A stretch of DNA of 26,703 nucleotides from an uncultured Clostridia bacterium (lineage in GTDB: Bacteria > Bacillota > Clostridia > Christensenellales > UBA1242), in NCBI GenBank assembly GCA_944372745.1, contig CALWAB010000050.1, positions 1 through 26,703 on the forward strand, written 5' to 3'. Each line of letters starts with the position of its first letter. Position 1 is the stretch's first letter. Below, piece by piece: positions 7,872 to 15,088 of this stretch. The notes below the pieces were generated by a model, which had not been told where the DNA came from, made no database searches, and saw only the letters and a list, made by a program, of their open reading frames with translations. The translations under genes were made by a program, and so were the position numbers.

Positions 7872-9614
7872 ATGATAGAATTAATAGAAAACACAGAAAA
7901 TAAAATAAAAGATATTTTAAAAGAATTAAATATTGAATGTGATAGCGTCAAAGTCGTGGAATGTAATAGGCCAGAACTAGGGCAATATCAATATAATGGC
8001 GTAATGGCATTGGCTTCAAAAAATGGCTATAAACCGCAAGAATTAGCACAGATAATATGCGAAAAATTGCAGGATAGTGAAGAAATGAAAAATGCAAATG
8101 TGGCAGGCGTAGGCTTTATAAATATTACATTTAGCGATAATTCACTTATAACGCAGTTAAATAATGTCGATGCAGAAATAGAAAAAATAGCGAAACCTAA
8201 AAATCGCAAAATATTCATTGACTATGGTGGTCCCAATGTCGCAAAAACTTTGCATGTTGGGCATTTAAGAAGTGCAGACATTGGCGAAGGACTAAAAAGG
8301 CTTGCAAGAAAACTTGGCTATGAAGTAATAAGTGATGTGCATTTTGGAGATTGGGGGCGTCAAATGGGAATGGTTATAGCTGGTATAGAAGAGAAAATGC
8401 CTGATTTACCTTTTTTTGATGAAAGTTTTCAAGGAGAATATCCTACTCAATCTCCTGTGACAAGTGAAGACCTAGAGAAAATATATCCAGAAGCCAATAT
8501 AAAAGCTAAAGAAGATGAAGAATTTTTAAATAAATGCAGAAGAATAACCTATGAACTTCAAAATGGCAGACGCGGATACTTAGAGTTATGGAAATTGTTT
8601 GTCAAAGAATCAATGCGACCAGTTATGAAAACTTATGACTTTTTGAATGTGTCGTTTGATTTATACGAAGGTGAAAGCACTTGTAATGACTTAATTAATC
8701 CAATGGTCAAAGAATTGCTTGATAGTAAGGTAGCGTATGAAAGTCAAGGTGCGACTGTCATTGATGTGAGTGAGCCGACTGATAAAATAGATGTACCACC
8801 ATTTATAGTGTTAAAATCTGATGGGGCAGCAATGTATTCAACTACTGACTTAGCAACTATTTTATCAAGACAAAAACGCTTTGAACCAGACGAATATTGG
8901 TATGTAGCAGACAATAGACAATCACTACATTTTATGCAACTATTTAGGGCATCTAAAAAAGCGAAATTTGTTAAATCTGACACTCAAATGTATCATTTTG
9001 CTTTTGGTACTATGAATGGGAAGGACGGAAAACCATTTAAAACGCGTGATGGTGGAGTAATGAGTGCTTTGACGCTCATTGACAATGTGAGAGCAGAAAT
9101 TAAAGCAAAAATGGCGGATAATGGTCAAAATAGTGACGAAATTTGTGATATTATCTCATCAGCTACTTTAAAATTTGCAGATTTGAGCAATAATAGGGAA
9201 ACTGATTTTATATTCGATATAGATAAATTTTGTGCTTTGGAAGGTAAAACTGGACCATACATTCTGTATACAACGGTTAGAGCAAATTCAATTTTAAATA
9301 AAGCCAATGTAGATAATATGCAAGTTTATGAATTAGTTGATATAGACAATAATTCATACATAGATGTCATTTTGAATGCAATCAAAGCACCCGTAATCTT
9401 AGAAAAAGCATACGAGCAAAAAGCGTTGAATGTAATTTGTGATTATTTGTTCACACTGTCCAATTCATTTAATAATTTCTATTCTCAAACGAAAATATTA
9501 ACTGAAGAAGATGAGAAAAAGAAAAATGCATATTTAAAACTATGTCACATAGTATCAAAATTAAATACTGAACTTCTCGACATATTGGCGATAAAGGTGC
9601 CAGAAAGAATGTAA
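7872..9614 (+). CDS. argS: Arginyl-tRNA synthetase
   Basis: ArgRS charges tRNA-Arg with arginine and is a class I enzyme. The 580-residue length is typical. An N-terminal additional domain (about 1-110) recognises the tRNA elbow. The HIGH motif is HVGH at 128-131 (NVAKTLHVGHLRS). The KMSKS region is the ArgRS-type form, GKDGKPFKTRDGG, near 383-395. The C-terminal anticodon-binding domain ends in VPERM, as in many ArgRS proteins. The start is unusual: the ATG lies 8 bases after a strong extended -10 and has no Shine-Dalgarno sequence, so it is probably leaderless. An upstream start is ruled out by the promoter. The terminator at 9640-9666 overlaps the promoter of the next gene. Confidence 0.98.
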   Translation: MIELIENTENKIKDILKELNIECDSVKVVECNRPELGQYQYNGVMALASKNGYKPQELAQIICEKLQDSEEMKNANVAGVGFINITFSDNSLITQLNNVDAEIEKIAKPKNRKIFIDYGGPNVAKTLHVGHLRSADIGEGLKRLARKLGYEVISDVHFGDWGRQMGMVIAGIEEKMPDLPFFDESFQGEYPTQSPVTSEDLEKIYPEANIKAKEDEEFLNKCRRITYELQNGRRGYLELWKLFVKESMRPVMKTYDFLNVSFDLYEGESTCNDLINPMVKELLDSKVAYESQGATVIDVSEPTDKIDVPPFIVLKSDGAAMYSTTDLATILSRQKRFEPDEYWYVADNRQSLHFMQLFRASKKAKFVKSDTQMYHFAFGTMNGKDGKPFKTRDGGVMSALTLIDNVRAEIKAKMADNGQNSDEICDIISSATLKFADLSNNRETDFIFDIDKFCALEGKTGPYILYTTVRANSILNKANVDNMQVYELVDIDNNSYIDVILNAIKAPVILEKAYEQKALNVICDYLFTLSNSFNNFYSQTKILTEEDEKKKNAYLKLCHIVSKLNTELLDILAIKVPERM

Positions 9615-9639
9615 CAAAATTAATAAAAATATGTTATTC

Positions 9640-9666
9640 AAACCCTTGTCAAGCACAAGGGTTTTT
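9640..9666 (+). terminator. argS terminator overlapping the next promoter
   Basis: AAACCCTTGT (9640-9649) and ACAAGGGTTT (9655-9664) form a perfect 10-base-pair stem with the loop CAAGC and a T run to 9666. The -35 box of the next gene (9646-9651) lies within the stem and loop. Confidence 0.85.
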
Positions 9667-9674
9667 GATATAAT
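9646..9674 (+). promoter_or_regulatory. Promoter of the U32 gene, leaderless
   Basis: TTGTCA (9646-9651), a 17-base spacer, and TATAAT (9669-9674) with TGA before it. The ATG at 9681 sits where transcription should begin. Confidence 0.85.
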
Positions 9675-9680
9675 CTAACT

Positions 9681-11894
9681 ATGTTTAACGATTTTGAAGA
9701 AGAATTAATCAAAAAGCCAGAATTATTAGCACCAGCGGGTGACTTAGAATCATTGAAAGTGGCTGTTTATAATGGGGCAGACGCAGTATATTTAGGTTTA
9801 TCAAACTTTAATGCACGCTCAAAGGCTACGAATTTTACATTAGATAACTTAGCAGAAGTAGTTGATTTTTGTCACCTATACAATGTTCGTGTGCATTTGA
9901 CAGTCAATACACTCATCAAAGACAGTGAATTAGAAGAAGTGCTAGAAATGGTGCGACAAGCATATCTATGCCATGTAGATGCTTTCATAGTGCAAGATTT
10001 AGGGCTTGCGAAAGTGTTGAGAGAACAAATACCAGATATAGAACTTCACGCTAGCACTCAAATGGGCATACATAATCTTGAAGGAGCTTTGATAGCAGAG
10101 TCTTTGGGGTTTAAGAGAATAGTTTTGTCAAGAGAAACTACACTCAATGATATAAGTTTAATTAAAGCGTGGACAAATCTTGAGATAGAATACTTTGTAC
10201 AAGGTGCATTGTGTGTGGCATTCTCAGGGAATTGCTATTTTAGTGCTTTGAAGTTTAAACAAAGTGGCAATCGCGGTGCGTGCATACAACCTTGTAGACT
10301 TAAGTATCAAGCCAATCTTAATAAAGCACAAGGATATCTATTGTCGCCACGCGATCTATGTATGCTTGATAGAATAAAGCAGTTAAGTGATGTAGGGGTA
10401 GATTCATTTAAAATTGAAGGCAGAATGAGACGACCTGCCTATGTGGCACAAGCAGTGCAGTCTTATAGAAATGCCATTGATTCAAATTACAATGAAGAAG
10501 TGTGTAATTTTGAGAAGAATAATTTAAAAAGAGTCTATAACCGTGGAGATTACAATGAAGGTATATATTTAGACCGTATACAAGAAGAAAATATTATAAA
10601 TCCAGAATTTCAAAATCACCGTGGGGTGAGTATTGGGCAAGTAGAGTCCGTAAGACATTTCAAGGACATTTTTGAGATAATAATTGAGTCAAAAGCACCC
10701 ATTGCAAATGGTGATGGATTGAAATTTATTGGCAATAATGGAAGTGAAATCAGTATAGGTGTAGGTGGATTAGAGAGAATCAGCCAAAATGAGTATAAAA
10801 TTTTTTCAAAACATTCACCACATATTGGTGATATAGTTTATAAAACAGTTGACGCAGTGCGAGAAAACGCGCTTGTGTCATATGTAAAAAGATTGCCAAT
10901 ATATGCTCATTTTGAAGCACAACCTGATGAGCCAGCAAAATTATTATTAAAATGTAACGACAAACAAATACAAGTAGAAAGCCTTTTTGTGTGTGATAGA
11001 GCATTAAATCAAGCGCTCACTTATGATAGATTGCTTCAAAATATAGATAGATTTAATGATACGCATTTTGAATTAAAGGGACTAACCTGCCAAATGGGTG
11101 AAGTGTTTATTCCTGCATCAAGAATCAATGAATTGCGTAGAATGGCAGTAGAAAAGCTAGAAAGAGCAATCATAGAAGACTTTGAAAAGCCTACAAAAAA
11201 ACTCGTCCGTGATTCTATTAAAAAAGCCAATGTGAAAGAAGAAAATGTAAATAATTTTATGATAGTATCCGATTATAGAGATATTGATGCTATACCAGAA
11301 GATACAAATATAATATACGCACCACAATTTTATGAATTTGATGATTTAGACGAATTTTTAAAAGAAGCCAATGACAAAGGGCACGACTTCATTTATTTGA
11401 ATCTTCCTAATGTAGCAAATTCTTATGATATTCAAAAAATTAAAAGTTTGCTTACAGAAATAGGGGCTATGAATGTGGGCGTCGTGGCGAATAATATATA
11501 TGGTATGTGCTTTGCAAAACTTGGTTATAAGACAGTAGTTGGGTATCAAATGAACATAACAAATACACAAACTGCAATGTTATATGTAGATTTAGGTGCA
11601 GAAGCATTTATGAAGTCAATAGAAAGCGAATTAAATGATGAACTTGAAGTGGGGCATAACTATGTAGGGAAACCAGCAGTGATGACATTTTGTCATTGTC
11701 CTTATAAGACAGTCTTTAACTATGATAGTTGTAGAGAATGTGATTATCAAGGGGGATTAAAGTTGAAGACTGAAGATAGTCAAGTATATTCAATTCGTAG
11801 AATACGCTGTACATCTTGTTACTTTGAATTGGTTTACAATAAGACAATAGGGGACAAGGTAGAACCATATATTTTAGATTTAAGAGAAGAATAA
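9681..11894 (+). CDS. U32 family protein (RlhA/TrhP-like, long form)
   Basis: Peptidase family U32 proteins are now known mainly as RNA hydroxylation factors: RlhA acts on 23S rRNA and TrhP on tRNA wobble uridine. This 737-residue protein starts with the family signature KPELLAPAGDLESLKVAVYNG (near 12-32). It has the core cysteine segment SGNCYFSALKFKQSGNRGAC with QPCR at about 181-205. The C-terminal part adds a second cysteine group, FCHCPYKT and CRECDY near 670-690 and RCTSCYF near 710; these clusters would suit an iron-sulfur site (inference). The length is closer to the long RlhA/DUF3656 type than to the 300-450-residue TrhP type, but the RNA target cannot be settled from sequence. The start is leaderless: ATG comes 6 bases after an extended -10, with no Shine-Dalgarno sequence. 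Confidence 0.9.
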   Translation: MFNDFEEELIKKPELLAPAGDLESLKVAVYNGADAVYLGLSNFNARSKATNFTLDNLAEVVDFCHLYNVRVHLTVNTLIKDSELEEVLEMVRQAYLCHVDAFIVQDLGLAKVLREQIPDIELHASTQMGIHNLEGALIAESLGFKRIVLSRETTLNDISLIKAWTNLEIEYFVQGALCVAFSGNCYFSALKFKQSGNRGACIQPCRLKYQANLNKAQGYLLSPRDLCMLDRIKQLSDVGVDSFKIEGRMRRPAYVAQAVQSYRNAIDSNYNEEVCNFEKNNLKRVYNRGDYNEGIYLDRIQEENIINPEFQNHRGVSIGQVESVRHFKDIFEIIIESKAPIANGDGLKFIGNNGSEISIGVGGLERISQNEYKIFSKHSPHIGDIVYKTVDAVRENALVSYVKRLPIYAHFEAQPDEPAKLLLKCNDKQIQVESLFVCDRALNQALTYDRLLQNIDRFNDTHFELKGLTCQMGEVFIPASRINELRRMAVEKLERAIIEDFEKPTKKLVRDSIKKANVKEENVNNFMIVSDYRDIDAIPEDTNIIYAPQFYEFDDLDEFLKEANDKGHDFIYLNLPNVANSYDIQKIKSLLTEIGAMNVGVVANNIYGMCFAKLGYKTVVGYQMNITNTQTAMLYVDLGAEAFMKSIESELNDELEVGHNYVGKPAVMTFCHCPYKTVFNYDSCRECDYQGGLKLKTEDSQVYSIRRIRCTSCYFELVYNKTIGDKVEPYILDLREE

Positions 11895-11963
11895 AAAGCT
11901 AAATTTGGCATTTGAAAAAATTTTAGAATATGAAATATAAAAGTAATTAAATATATAAAAAAC

Positions 11964-12030
11964 ACAGGTATATTTTTAATGAAGCGTACCCTTTGGGTGT
12001 TCACTTTATAGGTTATACCTGTATTTTTTT
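11964..12030. terminator. Bidirectional terminator between convergent genes
   Basis: ACAGGTATA (11964-11972) pairs with TATACCTGT (12014-12022). T7 follows on the plus strand (12024-12030) and an A run (11957-11962) lies before the stem, so it can serve both strands. The long loop contains a smaller ACCC-TTT-GGGT hairpin. Confidence 0.75.
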
Positions 12031-12454
12031 ATTTTGTCAATGAATCTATATAATTATAAAATTCATTATCGTTATCAATGGTATTAATATATAGACAGCG
12101 TCCTTGATACTTATTATCTGTGTGCCTAATAAGTTGGTAACCGCCTTGATTTTCTTGTAATTTTACAAGCAGTGAATCAAAGGGCATTTCGTTGTGGTAC
12201 ATAACACCGTCAAATAAAAATTCTATGTGTAAGCCGTTTTGTAAGTCTTTCATAGTCAGCTCGTGAATGCTCACTCCAAATGCTGGCATTTCATATCCAG
12301 CATTTACTGTTATTTGCCATAGTTGAAGTATTTTTTCAAATTCTTTTGAATCTTTGTTTATAATTTTTTCTTTACCGTCTTTATATAATTTGATGCCAAT
12401 ACAGTCATCAAAAACGGAATTGATTTGTTCTGTCAAAAAATTTTGTATAGCCAT
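12029..12454 (-). CDS. Hypothetical 141-residue protein
   Basis: I do not recognise this protein. It is a mixed acidic soluble sequence of 141 residues without a signal peptide, membrane helix, cysteine cluster or known catalytic motif. It reads as alternating strands and helices (CIGIKLYKDGKEKI near the start, GLHIEFLFDGVMYH in the middle). A clear ribosome site, AGGAG (reverse complement of CTCCT at 12471-12475 region), precedes the ATG. It lies 53 bases downstream of the YugP-type peptidase gene on the same strand with no strong promoter or terminator between them, so the two are probably co-transcribed. The stop lies against the T run of the shared terminator. Confidence 0.75.
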   Translation of the reverse strand: MAIQNFLTEQINSVFDDCIGIKLYKDGKEKIINKDSKEFEKILQLWQITVNAGYEMPAFGVSIHELTMKDLQNGLHIEFLFDGVMYHNEMPFDSLLVKLQENQGGYQLIRHTDNKYQGRCLYINTIDNDNEFYNYIDSLTK

Positions 12455-12507
12455 AAAAATCTCCTAGGTTTCATTTAATATATGCAAATTGCGATAAAAT
12501 TATTGAC

Positions 12508-13233
12508 TTAATAGCCTTTAAATATAAATCTAATTACCTTGTAAGGTGTGGCAAATAAAGATGCTACATAAGTCATACCTGCGGCATTGAGAAGTTCTTT
12601 CACTTGTGACAATTCTTTGCCTTTAATACCAATTTGTTTTTTTAAAAACTTTTTGCCGTTTTTTGAAGCCCCAAATTCAAGGGGAATAAGAAATAGTTTT
12701 GTAAGTAAAGTTACAGCAAAAGAAAACAACCCTACATAAATCATTACTTCGCCAATAATATTGAGTTCAAAAGGTATCAACCAAATGATAAGTCCAATGA
12801 GAACAAGGGGGAAGAAAAGTCCAGAAAAAAACGAATTTAATTTATTAAAGAAATAGCACATAGCGAACCAAAAACTATTAGAATAGCGTTGCATAGAATG
12901 TCCAAATTCGTGACAAGCAATAGCAAGTGAAGCCACGCTTGTGCCATAGAATACATCTTCTTTTAATACAATTCGGTCGTTTACATAATCATAACAATCT
13001 TCGACTTTTTCTCCTGCTATATATAGACCTGTCTTTTGCTCATTTTTTTGTATGCCATATTCAATGATTTGATATGTTTCCACGCCTGTAGAATTCTCAA
13101 TCTGGCTAAATTTTTCTCGTAGATTATAATAGCGACGATGTGCTGTACCTGCAATTATAAGCCCAATTAAAAATAAGCCAATGATAACAATAGTTATAAT
13201 GAACAAAGGACTTGAAATTAAATCTTCTAACAT
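12508..13233 (-). CDS. YugP-type membrane zinc metallopeptidase
   Basis: This 241-residue protein belongs to the YugP-like neutral zinc metallopeptidase family. The catalytic zinc motif HEFGH is at residues 108-112. A membrane helix covers about 10-30, and two or three more lie in the C-terminal half (GLFFPLVLIGLIIWLIPF; VMIYVGLFSFAVTLLTKLFL), followed by the family's PLEF-A segment (here PLEFGASKNGKKFL). The C-terminal GMTYVASLF stretch is also typical. The length matches the family (about 225-240). The role of the family is poorly known; membrane protein quality control is a reasonable guess. The start follows GGAG, and a good promoter lies just upstream on this strand. Confidence 0.92.
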   Translation of the reverse strand: MLEDLISSPLFIITIVIIGLFLIGLIIAGTAHRRYYNLREKFSQIENSTGVETYQIIEYGIQKNEQKTGLYIAGEKVEDCYDYVNDRIVLKEDVFYGTSVASLAIACHEFGHSMQRYSNSFWFAMCYFFNKLNSFFSGLFFPLVLIGLIIWLIPFELNIIGEVMIYVGLFSFAVTLLTKLFLIPLEFGASKNGKKFLKKQIGIKGKELSQVKELLNAAGMTYVASLFATPYKVIRFIFKGY

Positions 13234-13250
13234 ATTTTCTCCTATATAAT

Positions 13251-13279
13251 ATTATACAAAAAAATGTGAAATTTATCAA
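13251..13279 (-). promoter_or_regulatory. Promoter of the YugP-type gene
   Basis: Read on the minus strand, TTGATA (13279-13274), 17 bases, then TATAAT (13256-13251). Confidence 0.8.
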
Positions 13280-13346
13280 GAGAATAAAGGGGACACATAC
13301 TATCATAATGTTTTGAAATACATCATATATTACTTTGAGGAAATGT

Positions 13347-14330
13347 ATGAGAAATTTTGTTATAAGAGCAGATTTTGAATGTTTTGTATTATTAGATGAT
13401 AAAGAATTAGGCATATTAGACGGCGGGGAATTGCATTTTCAAAAAGACAAAAAATTTATATTGACTTTTTTCCCTATTGACAATAAAACTTTGCCTTATG
13501 CTTGTAAAGTGTCGTTTGAGAATGGACAAATAGTGTGCTCATCAAATTTATGTCGTTATTTGCAATTACCTATGAATAATTATGAATTGTACTTTATGCC
13601 TTACTTATTGTCATATAGACGACCACAACTATTAAAAATGCAGAGTTTAGATACCCCAATAGGCAAAGCTGAAATTCGCGTTTATGGTGGGACTGAAGGT
13701 AATAACACAAATGCACAAGTCCTCATTAACGGAGAAATGCAAGCTGAATATGAAATGACTAGTTCAATTAACAATGTATCAATACAAGGTATGTACATAA
13801 ATAACGAATATTTTATAATAATACAAGGCAATGTTCAGGCATATAATTATCTTATGTGTATCGGAGTTAATTCAAAAGTAAAAGTCAATTTAGAATTGCT
13901 TGCACATCAAGTAGAAATATATGAAGATTGTATCAAAACACTTACTAAATGTTTTGACATCAATAAGCACGCCAAAGTTTGTGTTTATAAAGCACAAAAT
14001 GGTATGTTAAATAAAGTAGAGGAGTATTTAGTACTAATCAATGAAAATGTTCATATTTCTCATGAACTTATTCCTTACGCCTTTTTTGAAGCATTACAGG
14101 TGGGCGATATAAATAAATGCCGAGAATATATGAGTGATGAACTTAATCAAGCCATAGATGATGAACATTTAAAAGCTTATTTTGGTGATTTTGTGGAAGT
14201 TAGGCAGAATGTATATGGAGATTTAAATTCTGTTCTGCTCATTTACAAAGAAGGTGATAATTATATTTCAAAGGTGTGTAGTTTGACGCTTATTGCTAAT
14301 AAAATTGATAATATTGACCTAGAAGATTAA
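13347..14330 (+). CDS. Hypothetical protein, possible C-terminal NTF2-like domain
   Basis: This 327-residue protein matches no family I can name. The N-terminal part (1 to about 230) is strand-rich and has no membrane segment or signal peptide. The last 85 residues start with a helix (YAFFEALQVGDINKCREYM near 243), then EHLKAYFGDF, then strands ending in a DNIDLED tail. This helix-then-sheet order resembles NTF2/SnoaL-like folds (inference only). I chose ATG 13347 because GAGG at 13337-13340 gives a ribosome site at normal spacing; an in-frame TTG at 13335 would overlap that site. It is divergent from the YugP-type gene, and no convincing promoter was found in the gap. Confidence 0.8.
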   Translation: MRNFVIRADFECFVLLDDKELGILDGGELHFQKDKKFILTFFPIDNKTLPYACKVSFENGQIVCSSNLCRYLQLPMNNYELYFMPYLLSYRRPQLLKMQSLDTPIGKAEIRVYGGTEGNNTNAQVLINGEMQAEYEMTSSINNVSIQGMYINNEYFIIIQGNVQAYNYLMCIGVNSKVKVNLELLAHQVEIYEDCIKTLTKCFDINKHAKVCVYKAQNGMLNKVEEYLVLINENVHISHELIPYAFFEALQVGDINKCREYMSDELNQAIDDEHLKAYFGDFVEVRQNVYGDLNSVLLIYKEGDNYISKVCSLTLIANKIDNIDLED

Positions 14331-14356
14331 ACAAATTTTAGTCAAATATTACAATA

Positions 14357-14393
14357 TTCGACACCATACGACATTTTATACATTAATTTGACA
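14357..14393 (+). promoter_or_regulatory. Array of Spo0A-box-like repeats
   Basis: TTCGACA (14357-14363, the exact reverse complement of the 0A box TGTCGAA), TACGACA (14367-14373) and TTTGACA (14387-14393) lie in the same orientation at 10- and 20-base steps, one and two helical turns. They sit 52-88 bases upstream of the -35 box at 14445. Confidence 0.35.
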
Positions 14394-14420
14394 TTGAAAT
14401 ACAATATTTTTTGTCAAATT
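14385..14420. repeat. Inverted repeat upstream of the 122-residue gene
   Basis: AATTTGACA (14385-14393) and TGTCAAATT (14412-14420) are perfect inverted arms with 18 bases between them, ending 24 bases before the -35 box. This could be an operator or the end of the upstream transcript; there is no T run. Confidence 0.55.
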
Positions 14421-14444
14421 GTGTAAGAAATTTGTAATTTAGTA

Positions 14445-14473
14445 TTGACCAATGCCAAAAAATAGTATACAAT
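14445..14473 (+). promoter_or_regulatory. Promoter of the 122-residue gene
   Basis: TTGACC (14445-14450), a 17-base spacer, and TACAAT (14468-14473). Confidence 0.75.
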
Positions 14474-14519
14474 TATCGTGTAGTAAATTAAATATTAGTT
14501 AATAAAAGGACGGAGAAAT

Positions 14520-14888
14520 TTGTTTAGGAATCATAGATGTGTATACTTTGATTGTAGTCAAGTGGATGAGAAGGATATCCCTTTCAATAAATTAGTAAAC
14601 AAGATAGGGGAAGCAGTAAAAAAATACAATATAGAATATGCACTCAATAAATTAACTACAGTTAATGATTTGGTATTTTATAAAGCGGTAGAAGCTTATA
14701 AATGTCAAGGCGGGCAAATTAAAAATGTGTATATGAAATTTGAAGGTTGGCCACCAAGGAAATTTGATGAAAGTTTTAAATTAAATTTAGATAAGAGTAT
14801 TCCTTTGGATACTCACTTGGAATCATTTTCGGATGTTGTTATAAGATTTCATAATGGTGTATTGAAATTAAGCGAGATAACTAGATAA
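14520..14888 (+). CDS. Hypothetical 122-residue protein with a TTG start
   Basis: I do not recognise this small soluble protein. It opens MFRNHRCVYFDCSQVDEKD and is helical in the middle (KLVNKIGEAVKKYNIEYAL), then has the odd segment KFEGWPPRKFDESF near 75-88 and a strand-rich end. No ATG or GTG is available near the N terminus. TTG at 14520 follows AAGGACGGAG (14507-14515 region) at good spacing, so a TTG start is well supported. The gene stands alone, with its own promoter (14445-14473) and terminator (14962-14987). The upstream region holds an inverted repeat and Spo0A-box-like sites, which suggests regulated expression. Confidence 0.7.
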   Translation: MFRNHRCVYFDCSQVDEKDIPFNKLVNKIGEAVKKYNIEYALNKLTTVNDLVFYKAVEAYKCQGGQIKNVYMKFEGWPPRKFDESFKLNLDKSIPLDTHLESFSDVVIRFHNGVLKLSEITR

Positions 14889-14961
14889 ATGTGTCAACTC
14901 CTTTTAAAAAATTTTAATGCTTTTTAAGAAAGGGAACAGAAGAAAATCAAAAAATAACTAT

Positions 14962-14987
14962 AGACTTGCAAAAGGCAGGTCTTTTTT
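14962..14987 (+). terminator. Terminator after the 122-residue gene
   Basis: AGACTTGC (14962-14969) pairs with GCAGGTCT (14975-14982, one G-T pair) around AAAAG, then T6. Confidence 0.85.
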
Positions 14988-15017
14988 ATGCTAAATTTGT
15001 TTGACTATTTTACATAA

Positions 15018-15044
15018 ATCGACAAAAGTTCCTATAAAACGACA
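15018..15044 (+). promoter_or_regulatory. Pair of CGACA motifs upstream of the 380-residue gene
   Basis: ATCGACA (15018-15024) and AACGACA (15038-15044) are 20 bases apart in the same orientation as the motifs at 14357-14393. Each differs from the 0A box complement TTCGACA at one position. Confidence 0.3.
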
Positions 15045-15076
15045 TAATCTCTAAATTTTTTTAAAAATATGTGTAG

Positions 15077-15082
15077 TATAAT
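15077..15082 (+). promoter_or_regulatory. -10 element of a leaderless gene
   Basis: A consensus TATAAT ends 6 bases before the ATG at 15089. No good -35 hexamer is found at 17 bases, and the stretch at 15051-15070 is A/T-rich, so activation by a bound factor is possible. Confidence 0.65.
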
Positions 15083-15088
15083 TTGCGT

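Noticed and set aside
13335..13346. TTG start for the 327-residue protein
   Set aside because: It overlaps the GAGG ribosome site that serves ATG 13347.
14027..14036. TTAGTACTAA palindrome inside the 327-residue gene
   Set aside because: A single in-frame occurrence without any neighbouring module; probably chance in AT-rich coding sequence.
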